Source of the DNA: Ophiobolus disseminans
Lineage: Eukaryota > Ascomycota > Dothideomycetes > Pleosporales > Phaeosphaeriaceae
Assembly: GCA_010093685.1 (NCBI GenBank)
Contig: MU006228.1
Location: 603,111 to 667,110, forward strand
Direction: 5' to 3'
DNA length: 64,000 nt
This document shows, one piece after another, positions 41,885-51,770 of this stretch. Position 1 is the stretch's first letter; every line of letters begins with the position of its first letter. The notes beneath the pieces are model-generated. The model ran no database searches. It saw only the letters and a list, made by a program, of their open reading frames with translations, and was not told the DNA's origin. The position numbers and the translations under genes were made by a program.

Positions 41885-43185
41885 TGCTCGCTCTTGCCTA
41901 GTTTTACATGTCTTCCAATGCCGTTTGAGCGCATCGCTTCATAACATGTTAGCTTGTCGGCTGAAAAGCGATGTGTAGGAGTAACACATGCCCTCTAGTG
42001 AACCCTCGACAACAGAAAGTACAAGCGAAGCGCTCCTTCCCCTCACTCATTGTGTGATACTGGCACGTAATGTAATGCGATGGACGTAGTCATAGAAGCC
42101 ATCTTTAAATGTCTCCGGTCTCAATAGTGACGATGGATGTTTGTGATTCGAGGTGTGTAGTTGCAGGGGTTGGAGCCTCTTCCTTCTGCGGGGTCCCCAC
42201 ACGCTAGCGCTTTCAGGTGGCGAACTTCGGCAAGGAGGAACACCTTGGTACTTCGTAAAATTAGTTGTGTTCTGCTAATACCACACATCGCATCGCATTT
42301 AATGGCACCAGGTTCCGTACATCATCGAAAAACTGCTTTGATGAGAGCTATGTCTCGTACCGGCCATTTGTTGTTGTTTCCGGTGCTTCCCGAGGTCTAT
42401 GCAAGAGGGCTACCGTAGACACCGGAGACCGGCAATTTCTCCAGGGCTTACATCTTGGGAAGCCTCAAACCTAGGGATCATCACGCTATAGCCTGCTGGG
42501 ACTGACTATAGGGGTGACTGGAGTAATTCTCTTTGGGTAGCGAGGCAAGACCTACCTAGGTATCTAATGATATCGGCCGGGAAGACCCTACAGCCTTCGT
42601 CTTGCTAGATGTCTGCAAAAACGACCCTTACAGGCATGAGGGTTCGTTCGATGAAAGTTGCCATGCTGAAATACCGACCTACTCCCGAATACGATTTGTT
42701 CTCGGCTATCCTGACTCTTCTGTTATTACCTTATCTAGGTAGTACCTAGGTCGGCATGTGCAACAACGATACTGCCCATTTGGTCTATCTTCCGGCAGAA
42801 GTATGTCACTTGTGACCTCGGTGGTACTCTCCGCTTCGAGCGTGCGCCACTTCTGCTGCTGAAGAATACATCCGACCCTTTGCCGATGGGTCGGGATATT
42901 ACCACAGCGGGAAACTCCCACACTTGCCCGATCGACAACCACAAGGATGACAGGCTGTCGCCCGCTTTTCCACTTCGAGATCTTCCCGGCCTCTAAAAGA
43001 TCAAGGAAGAATTTCGCGCCTTCGTCATTGGGCGAGTTGCTGTGGTCTGGCCGTTATAGCAAACTACCGGTGCATGCCGAATCGACTGCAGGTGGCGACC
43101 CCAGACTGTTCTCATGCACCCCAGAATCAAGACATGCATATAAAAGCACCTACTCAGTACTCTCACATACCACACATCCAATAAT
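41885..43185. promoter_or_regulatory. Divergent region, Zn2Cys6 gene / vanillyl-alcohol oxidase
   Basis: A 1.3-kb region without a supported gene. It contains several CCTAGGTA-type short palindromic words (near 42556, 42733, 42744). Zn2Cys6 dimers often bind CGG half-sites, but I could not define a specific pair here. Open frames are short and lack family features. Confidence 0.55.
43139..43146 (+). promoter_or_regulatory. TATA box of vanillyl-alcohol oxidase gene
   Basis: A consensus TATAAAAG 40 bp before the ATG at 43186. The strong TATA suits an inducible gene. Confidence 0.7.
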
Positions 43186-45032
43186 ATGGTTCAATCAAAA
43201 TCTCCCCTTGTCCTTCCCCCAAACGTCTCAAGTGACGCCTTCACCAAATTCATCGCATCGTGTTACGATGCGGTCGGTAGCGAACATATCGAAGTAATCT
43301 CTTCCACCTCACAAATCAACGACGGAGACTACATAAAGCCAAATTACACACACGACCCGCATCACGTTCTGAGGCAAGACTTCTTCCTGGCGTCGGCAGT
43401 AATCGCCCCCCGCAATGTGGCTGATGTACAGGCCATCGTCAAGGCAGCGAACGAAACTGGTGTTCCGCTATGGCCAAGTACGTTAGATCCAAGCACGACA
43501 TGTTTCTTAGATTCACACTGACATCACATTCCAACACATAGTTAGTATCGGAAGGAACTCGGGCTACGGTGGAGCAGCGCCTCGCGTCTCAGGTAGTGTC
43601 GTTCTCAATATGGGCAAGAACATGAACAAGATTCTCGAAGTCAATGTGGAAGGCGCATACTGCCTCGTTGAGCCAGGTAAACTGGCCTAGCGGTTGTTAC
43701 TTGTTTCACTGCCGCTTACTCCAAGTTACAGGTGTCACTTTCCAAGATCTGCACCAGTACCTTGTCGATAACAACCTCCGTGACAAGTTATGGCTCGATG
43801 TACCGGATCTGGGAGGAGGCTCGATCCTTGGGAACACTTTGGAAAGAGGTGTAGGATACACGCCATACGGAGGTAGGTTCAGCTGCGACATGGCAAAAAG
43901 TCATTCTAACAAGCCAACAGATCACTTCATGATGCACAGTGGTATGGAGATTGTCCTACCAAGTGGGGAGCTCATTCGAACGGGTATGGGAGCCATGCCG
44001 AACCCTAATCAGAGAGAAGGAGCTCGTCCTGAAGACCAGCCGTGGAATGAGTCGGCTCAGCTCTTCAACTATGGCTTTGGGCCTTACATCGACGGCATCT
44101 TCACACAGTCGAACCTGGGCATTGCTACCAAAATGGGCATGTGGCTCATGCCAAACCCCGGCGGCTATCAGTCATACTTGATCACCATACCGCGCGAAGA
44201 GGACCTCAAACAAGCAGTCGACATCATCCGACCCCTACGCCTTGGAATGATACTTCAAAACGTACCAACGATCCGTCACATCCTGCTCGACGCAGCAGTC
44301 ATGAACCACAAGTCTCACTACACCTCAAACATCGACAAGCCATTAGACGACGACGAACTCGACCAAATCGCAAAAGACCTCAACCTCGGACGCTGGAACT
44401 TTTACGGTGCGCTCTACGGCCCCGAGCCCATCCGCGACGCCATGTGGTCTGTCGTAAAACAAAGCTTCTCCGCCATTCCCGGCGCGAAATTCTACTTCCC
44501 CGAAGAACGCACAGAAGAAAACTCCGTCCTGCACATGCGTCACAAAACCATGCAAGGCATCCCCACCTTCGACGAACTGCGCTGGGTAAGCTGGCTGCCT
44601 AACGGCTCGCACCTCTTCTTCTCGCCCATCGCGCGCGTCAATGGCGACGACGCGACTAAGCAGTTCGCACTAACGAAGCGGCGCTGCCACGAAGCGGGGC
44701 TCGACTTCATCGGCACTTTTACGATCGGCATGCGCGAGATGCATCACATCGTGTGCATTGTGTTTGATCGCAAGAACGAGGCGCAGAAGAAAAAGGCGCA
44801 TTGGCTTATTAAGACGCTCATTGATGATTGCGCGAAACATGGGTGGGGAGAGTATCGCACGCATTTGGCGGTTATGGATCAGATTATGGATACGTATAGC
44901 TTCAACGATAATGTGTTTCGCAGGTTCAATGAGACGATCAAGAATGCGGTGGATCCGAATGGGATTATTGCGCCGGGGAAGTCGGGCGTTTGGCCGAAGC
45001 AGTATAATAGGGACGAGTGGAAGTTGTCGTAA
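43186..45032 (+). CDS. vaoA: Vanillyl-alcohol oxidase (FAD-dependent)
   Basis: Exons 43186-43477, 43542-43676, 43732-43872 and 43921-45032 give 559 residues, against about 560 for the Penicillium enzyme. Such oxidases convert 4-hydroxybenzylic alcohols and ethers, including vanillyl alcohol from lignin, to aldehydes with release of hydrogen peroxide. The FAD-binding half has SIGRNSGYGGAAPRVSGSVV. The segment PDLGGGSILGN holds the Asp that assists catalysis in this group, and GYTPYGDH holds a phenolate-binding Tyr. The segment TIGMREMHHIV contains the His expected to carry covalently bound FAD. No signal peptide is seen, as for the intracellular, peroxisomal or cytosolic family members; the C-terminus is KLS, close to but not a full SKL signal. 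Confidence 0.93.
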
Positions 45033-45609
45033 GGTGGGTGGTGTTGTAGATGTGATCAAGCAGCCTTCGAATTTGCTTTCCTCTCGTATGGCGTACTGGG
45101 CGGCTTTGTGGTTTTGTCGAGAGGGACTAAAGCAAGATTAGTTGATACCAAGACTGAAATTGTCAAATTGCTTCTATTGGCCTATGGTTCAGTGAAATAC
45201 CGCATGTCATGGTACAGGTAAACTTTTGGAACATTTGCTTGCGCGTAATGAAAAGATGACTTTGTAACATGGACCGAGGTCTCCAACTCAGTCTAGGACC
45301 GTAGTCTGGACTGGTATGCGTAGTCTTGTCCGTGCAGACCTAGCTTCCTAGAGAGACTCAGCATACTGATGGAGGCGCTCCTGGCTCGTGCACTCACTGC
45401 TCTGATCTTCGCATACGTCCGCTCAATGCGGCATACACGGCTCCTTCCTCGCCTAGGGACTAAACACATCTTAGTCGTGATCAGGGGATAATCATCATCC
45501 TTTCCCAGGTGTACGTTCTATCATACAAGGTCCCGGACTTTCGTGCATCCTATGATTGATGCATGACCTCAAATTCTACGCCAGCTTGGATTGACGCCGC
45601 CAACATGTT
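45033..45609. other. Convergent spacer
   Basis: A 577-bp spacer between the oxidase and the roadblock-like gene. No gene, repeat or structured RNA recognised. Confidence 0.55.
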
Positions 45610-46432
45610 CTACTGGAGGTCGGAGTCTGCCGGCATGATGAATCCAGTGCTCTCGAAGTCCCGCAGCGCATAGTCGGCAAGGGCGTCCAGGCGTTTGCGC
45701 TGGACATGAAGTACACCCAGTCGGATATCGGTGTCGCGCTGGCTCATGTTGCTACGAATAGACGGCGCTTTCCCCTTTGATGTTTGGGTAGACCCTGTTT
45801 TAGCGTCCGCTGCCGCATCCCCCTGTAAGAAATTTGAGCTAGAACCGGGTCTTGAAAGTGAAGTATCGACTGCAGGGTATCGAGGATCACCATATCCCTC
45901 TGCATTGATCTTGAAGGTCTGGCTTTTCTTTGGTGGGATGTTGCCAACCAGGATCAGCAGTAGTTCTGGTTGCAGCAGACGAACCAAAATGTTGCAGTCC
46001 CGCGACTGGATGGTGAGGGTCTTAAGCGCTGGCTTTGAAGATTGGGTAGGACTTGGAGAGCTGTCTATCCGGGCTGAATCTTTACGATACTCCGGTACTG
46101 GCGGTTTTTGTCGGCCCTGAGACTGTTCTCTCCAAGCGATTGAAATCAGGGCCGCCTGGTCGCGGAGTTCCTTGATGTCAACGGGCGTTGAGTAGGCCAG
46201 GAGCGTCCCATTGGGAGACATTAAGCTTTCTCTGTCAGCCATCGACTTCATTCTTATGGAAAGGGTGGGGTTATTTACAAAAGACGTGGGTAGAGTTGCT
46301 CATTGGCGTTGCGCGTGAGCCAATCGCTCACTTTCGCGATATTGATCATCGGTCTGTCGCGTGGTGCTGGCATGGTCAGACAATAGCGCGTTGATGTGGT
46401 TGTATAGCGATGGATGCGTAAGGATATCAAGC
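45610..46432 (-). CDS. Roadblock/LC7 (LAMTOR2/Ego3-like) protein, 5' end unresolved
   Basis: The 3' exon 46229-45610 is well supported. An upstream exon 46432-46332 fits in phase through a 102-nt intron (GTGAGC ... AGAG), but I find no convincing ATG. The start of the 3' exon, SLMSPNGTLLAYSTP, resembles the strand-turn-strand NNEGSLLAYS of human LAMTOR2. It is followed by a helix (RDQAALISIAW), and later LTIQSRDCNILVRLL and ELLLILVG match the second half of a roadblock fold. A disordered Ser/Arg-rich insert follows and a short helix ends the protein. LAMTOR2/Ego3 proteins anchor Rag GTPases at the lysosome or vacuole for TORC1 signalling. The assignment is by pattern only. Confidence 0.5.
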
Positions 46433-47013
46433 CTTAAAACGCGGTACGAATGGTGGTACGTTGGATGGCTCAGCCGTTCCAAGGTTGACGTACCTGATTG
46501 TCGCAAGCACCTTGTCGTGGGGTGCGGTTCCTATACGAGGGTGTGGCTGCCTCCCAATCTTTGAAAGACAGGTTCAGCGGCAGGAAGAGCTCGAATCAGA
46601 AGCGAGCGACGCCGCGCGAGAGATGAAAGAGCGTATGCAACGTGACCACATGATGTTGTTCGAGGCGGAGTCCTGAAGCCTCAAAGCTATGGCCAAAGCT
46701 TATCTGCCTCGGCCGTCAGGTTTTGCCGTGCGCCAATGAGGTCATCCCGATAGAACGGGCAGGTATCTTCACGATAATTGCATAGACGGGATAGTTTGAG
46801 CAGACAGAGGCAGTCTCTCAGTGTGAGAGAGGATGGAGTTGAAAGATATATTTACAAATTGCCCGTATCATGAACGTCTGTTCGGACTAATGCGCAATGC
46901 GGTCACTTTCGCATGTTATTCCCGAGTAAAATGCGGCAGTGGGGTAAAATTCGGTGCCGAACGTCATCGACGCGCTCCCCTCAGTTCCCCTCAGCATCAG
47001 TATAACACTTTCC
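46433..47013. other. Divergent intergenic region
   Basis: Contains the unresolved 5' end of the roadblock-like gene and the promoter of glyoxalase I. A possible further upstream exon of the roadblock-like gene, ending near 46494 before a GTACGT donor, lacks an ATG. Nothing else recognised. Confidence 0.4.
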
Positions 47014-48193
47014 ATGCTATTCCTACGACCTAGATACTTCAAAACCTTTGGAAGAACATCAAAACTGTTCTTTAGAGCTCCAAACCCCAGCAACAGCATA
47101 TTCGGCCTCACGAGAGCGCTAGCAACCATGACGGATACTTCTAAGTACAAGCTCAACCATTCCATGATCCGGGTCAAGGATCCCAAGCGAAGTGTCGAGT
47201 TCTATGAATTCCTGGGCCTGAAGGTGATCAACAAGATCCAGAACCCAGACGCCAAATTCGACTTGATCTTCCTCGCCTACGACGGCCCAAAGGCAGTGTC
47301 ACATGGCAACCACTGGACCGACCGCGAAGGAATCGTTGAGTTGACGCACAACTACGGTACAGAAGATAATGCGGACTACAAGGTGTCAAACGGCAACACA
47401 GAGCCACACAAGGGCTTTGGACATCTCTGCATTTCTGTCGACAACCTACAGGCAGCGTGCACACGTCTCGAGGATGCAGGCTACAAGTTCCAAAAGAAAC
47501 TGAGCGATGGGCGCATGAAACATATTGCCTTCGTGCTGGATCCAGACGGCTATTGGGTGGAGGTGATCGGCCAGAAGCCGTTGGAGGAAACAGAGAGCGT
47601 GAAGGATACAGACACCGGCAGCTATCGCATGGTACAAGGCAGTACAAAGATACCCGTGGCATGACTAACGACGGCAGAACCACACAATGATACGAGTCAA
47701 GGACAAGGATGCGTCGCTCAAATTCTACCAAGACATCATGGGAATGCAGCTCAAGCGGACTTCCGAGAACCCCAACGCTGGCTTCAATCTGTACTTTCTA
47801 GGCTATGGCGCGCCAGCTGCTGAGAATGCCCCCAGCGGTGTCAGTGCCACGGCTGATCACGAGGGTTTGCTCGAGTTGACATATAATTATGAAACCGAGA
47901 AAGACGCAAGCTTCAAGTACCACAACGGCAACGACGAGCCACAAGGGTTTGGCCACATTTGCATAGCAGTCGATGACTTGGATGCAGCATGTGCTCGCTT
48001 TGAGGAGAAGAATGTCAACTGGAAGAAGAGGTTGACTGATGGGCGGATGAAGAACATCGCGTTCGTGTTGGGTATGTCGTTGGAAAATGAGGCCGAAGAT
48101 AACAATCAACGACTAACTGTGTTTGCAGACCCAGATGGTTACTGGATTGAAGTAGTCCAGAACGAGAAGCTCAAGACACGTAGCAATTGGTAA
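47014..48193 (+). CDS. GLO1: Glyoxalase I (lactoylglutathione lyase), two-domain, mitochondrial form possible
   Basis: Exons 47014-47631, 47678-48071 and 48129-48193 give 358 residues. The enzyme isomerises the methylglyoxal-glutathione hemithioacetal to lactoylglutathione. Two tandem glyoxalase domains are seen, as in yeast Glo1. Each has an H-x-MIRVKD strand, an ELT-x-NY segment, GFGH(L/I)CI, and DGRMK(H/N)IAFVLDPDGYW(V/I)EV, which supply the metal-binding His and Glu. The first 38 residues are rich in Arg, Lys, Phe and Ser with no acidic residue, a typical mitochondrial presequence. A second ATG at 47128 would start a 320-residue cytosolic form of the usual size. The last intron splits the DPDGYW motif of domain 2. 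Confidence 0.95.
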
Positions 48194-48708
48194 ATGGGCG
48201 ACGGCTGTACCCGCGTGAGCGGAGCTCATCCCACCAGCACGCGCTGCGCCCCCAATGATCGCGCACCGTGCTCAACACAGCTTACCCGCATCATACAAGG
48301 TGCACAAACGACTTTGGCTGCGTTCGTGGGCATAATTTGACCGGAATAAATACTCGCACTCGATCGTACACTGTTTCTCTCACTCTTCTCACATCTTCTC
48401 TCGTATCACAACCTTTTACTGACGACCTTTCATAATCTCCGATCTGGCAAAGTTCCGATCTGACCGGCGCTACGACATCATCCCCTAGTGGCGCAATACG
48501 TGGGGTTTTGCGGGGGCGGGGTAACCCTGAACTTCGAACGACGAGTAAGGGTCCTACCCTCATACAAAGGGACAAGCTCATGCATGACACTACAGGACTC
48601 CGATAGCGGATCATCTACTTCTCCGGAGAAGTTAAAGTCTAGAGACATTGCTCTCATACTCGACTGCTAACAATTTTCACCCACCTCCAAATCTTGTGTT
48701 CGCTCACC
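48194..48708. other. Spacer, GLO1 / 3-PGDH
   Basis: A 515-bp region that should hold the 3' UTR of GLO1 and the promoter of the dehydrogenase. A CACTCTTCTCACATCTTCTC-type pyrimidine tract near 48372 suits a transcription start region. No gene seen. Confidence 0.5.
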
Positions 48709-50619
48709 ATGGCAATCCTCATGCACACCAGTAAACCCAAGGTCCTGATACCTGAGAAGGTGTCGCCCGACGGCCTGGCCTTGCTCAAAGACCAGTTCGA
48801 GGTAGACGAAAAAAAGGGACTCAGCCCGGAGGAACTGAAGAGCATTATTGGCGAATATGAAGCCCTCATCGTCCGTTCCGAGACCCAAGTGACCGCGGAG
48901 CTTCTCAATGCGGCCAAGAAGCTGAAAGTCGTCGCTCGTGCTGGCGTTGGTGTTGACAACGTAGACGTTCAGAGCGCCACGACTCATGGAATCATCGTGG
49001 TGAATTCGCCATCCGGAAACATCAATGCGGCTGCTGAGCACACCATTGCCTGTGAGTATCCAGAGCAACACCACCCTTGTGACTCCTAATAGATCTTAGT
49101 ACTGATGGCGGTTGCTCGCAACGTCGGTGATGCGGCGCAGAGTATCAAGGCCGGCAAGTGGTGAGCAACCATCTCTACCAAACGTATGTGAGACAAGAGC
49201 TGACTAGTACAACAATTTAGGGAACGTAGTCGTTTAGTCGGTGTTGAAGCTAAGGGCAAGACGCTTGCTATCGTTGGTCTGGGCAAAGGTAGAATCAAGA
49301 TCTTCTAATGATGTAGTAATGCTAACGGTCATCCAGTTGGCCTAACTGTAGCGCGAATCGCGAACGGATTGGGGATGCGACTTGTGGCCTACGACCCATA
49401 TGCCAACCCCAATCTGGCTGCGGCTGCATCAGTCACTCTTCGTTCTAGCCTTGCCGAGCTACTGAAAGAGGCTGACTTCTTGACTCTTCACACCCCGTTG
49501 ATTGCATCGACCAAGGGTATGATAGGAAAGGCCGAGCTGGAGACTATGAAGAGCACAGCAAGGATTCTCAACGTAGCACGAGGTGGAATGATCGACGAAG
49601 ATGCGCTTGTCGAAGCTCTTGATGCTGGAACGATTGCGGGCGCTGGTATCGATGTCTTCACTTCAGAACCACCCAAGCCTGACTCCTCAGCGAGTAGACT
49701 CATTGCTCATCCAAAGGTAGTCGCGACACCGCATCTCGGTGCGTCGACCAGAGAAGCTCAGGAAAATGTTTCAATCGATGTATGCGAGCAGGTCGTCTCC
49801 ATCCTGTCAGGTGAACTGCCTCGCTCGGCCGTCAATGCTCCTATCATACTTCCAGAAGAGTACCGCACCTTACAGCCGTTTGTCCAATTGGTGGAAAGAA
49901 TGGGAAGTCTCTACACCCAACACTACTCCTCCGTCAAGGTCGACGCTTTCCGCACAACCTTCGACATCATCTACGAAGGCAAGTTAGCCAGCATCAACAC
50001 CACAAAGCCCCTCTTCGCCGCCCTCGTCAAAGGCCTATTGACCCCTATCACCTCTTCCGACGGCCTAAACATCAACATCGTCAATGCCGAGCTTCTCGCA
50101 AAAGAACGCGGAATCCTCATCAACGAGCAACGCTCCCGCGAAGACGTCAACGACAAACCCTACTCCTCTTCCATCACCCTCCGCGCCCGCGCCACCCGCT
50201 CAACATCCCACTCCCGCTCGCGCGCAGCCTCGCCCTCTGCCTCACGCGCGCTCAAAGCCGCCGACTCAGACGACCAAATTATCCAAGGCTTCGTGTCCGG
50301 CAACAAGCCCTACATTTCCCGCCTGGACAAATTTTCCGGCGAGTTCGTTCCGCGCGGCACGCTCTTGATCTGTCGCAACTACGATTCCTGCGGCAAGATT
50401 GGCTTCGTGGGTAATTTGCTCGGAAAGGCCGGCGTGAATATCAAGTTCATGAATGTCGCGCCGCTGTACGAAGAAGCTGGCGAGGAGGAGGGGAAGGATG
50501 GCGAGGCGGCGAGTGAGGCGTTGATGATTTTGGGTGTGGATAGGCCGGTGGGTGAGGATGTGAGGAAGGCGCTTGTGGGGCCGGATGGGATGTTGGAGGC
50601 CAGTGTTGTGAACTTCTGA
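48709..50619 (+). CDS. SER3: D-3-phosphoglycerate dehydrogenase
   Basis: Exons 48709-49051, 49100-49160, 49221-49288 and 49337-50619 encode 584 residues. It catalyses the first step of serine synthesis, NAD-dependent oxidation of 3-phosphoglycerate. The NAD fold carries AIVGLGKVGL-x-VARIA followed by an acidic VAYDPY. The active-site Arg is in NVARGGMIDE, the Glu in FTSEPP, and the His in TPHLGAST. An allosteric-substrate-binding-like domain and a C-terminal ACT domain (DSCGKIGFVGNLLGKAGVNI) follow, as in the long enzymes. A Ser/Arg/Ala-rich low-complexity insert lies at about 440-470, inside the regulatory part. The third intron lies within the Gly-rich NAD loop. Confidence 0.95.
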
Positions 50620-51009
50620 GGGTTGGAGGGGTATGTGAGAGCGACATGGTGGTTTGGAATTTGGTGATGGATAGTGGGTTGGATGAATTGGGTTGGGATC
50701 AGATGCTGCCTTCTCTCAACAGCTGGCGCATCTGGAAGCTTAGTCTTTCGGCGAAGCAGCTGGAGTCAAGAACGGATTTGTCCCTCGAGCCATATCATTG
50801 TCCCATGAGCGCATGTCATAGCTTGTCCGCATTTGTGCTGCATCGGTACGCTAAGCATATAGTCCCACGCAAGCGCCGAACTACAAGCGTCTTCCCCATC
50901 CACAAACATACTCCATCCCGGTATATACACTCCCAATCCCCCCATCCCCCCATCCTCCCTCTCTTCCATCCATCCACCTTTCCCCCATCTTCCCCTCCTC
51001 TCCACCAGC
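50620..51009. other. Convergent spacer
   Basis: A 390-bp region of two 3' UTRs. The right half is a pyrimidine-rich stretch of CCCCCAT and CCTCTCTTCC words. No gene supported. Confidence 0.55.
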
Positions 51010-51315
51010 CTACAACTCCCCCTTCTCCCCCTTCTTCTTCCCCTCCTGCTGCAACTCCTTCATATGCTCATCATGATCCTTCACGCCCTCCTTATCCGCC
51101 GCAATGTTGCTTTCTCCATGCGACGCCAGGTCCTCGCGCCAGCGGCCCTTGCCCTCCTTCTGTTCCTTGAGTTGGTCTTGCTTGGCTTGCTCGAGTTGCT
51201 CGGGCGTGCGGTCAGCGTCTTCTTTGATGAGGCGTGTGGGGGTTGTGGTGAAGGCGCGGGTGCGGAGGGGGAGGCGGAGTGAGGGAAGACGGATTGAGGG
51301 GCGGAGGAGAGGCAT
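51010..51315 (-). CDS. Small mitochondrial-targeted hydrophilic protein
   Basis: An intronless frame of 101 residues. The first 28 residues are Arg/Leu/Ser/Thr-rich without acidic residues and end in RAFTTTPTR, a common fungal mitochondrial cleavage context. The mature part is very hydrophilic and helix-prone, with DADRTPEQLEQAK, KEGKGRWREDLA and SHGESNIAADKE. I believe similar proteins are widespread in ascomycetes, but I know no assigned function. No membrane segment. The tail is Lys/Gly/Glu-rich. Composition suggests a soluble matrix protein with little fixed structure. Confidence 0.8.
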   Translation of the reverse strand: MPLLRPSIRLPSLRLPLRTRAFTTTPTRLIKEDADRTPEQLEQAKQDQLKEQKEGKGRWREDLASHGESNIAADKEGVKDHDEHMKELQQEGKKKGEKGEL

Positions 51316-51770
51316 GGTGGGGGTTGGTACGGAATTGGTGGATTTGGTGAGTTGCAGAGGTAGGATAAATTGTTCTGGGGTTGTGAGGGTGTGTATGTGA
51401 GGAGTGGTGCGATTGGAATTGGGGGTGCGAGTTCGAGATTCGGCAATTACTGTGACGTCATACGTCGTCGCGTGCTATCAACATGCATGCATGCGAGAGG
51501 ATTGCAACACTCTGTATCTCTCCGCATCTTTCTCTGATATTCTGTTTGTCTCACTTTCTTGACATATTTGCTAGTGGCACTTCCTCTTTAACCGCCCAAA
51601 CGGCCTTTATTCTTTACTATTTCCTAGCCTTTGGATCGCACTACAGGATAAATGAACACCACGCTGCTGTGGAGCAAGTGCAGGTGTTTGAGCTACTTGC
51701 TTAGATATACTCTTGCATGATACACGTCTACTTGTCCATGCCCCAAGGTTTCATGCACTAGATGCACAAT
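51316..51770. other. Spacer, no gene seen
   Basis: A 455-bp region between two minus-strand genes. A (CATG)n-like tract of CATGCATGCATG lies at about 51482. Otherwise nothing recognised. Confidence 0.55.

Noticed and set aside
39895..45032. Secondary-metabolite cluster around the oxidase and regulator
   Set aside because: No polyketide synthase, peptide synthetase, terpene cyclase or transporter is nearby; neighbours are housekeeping genes.
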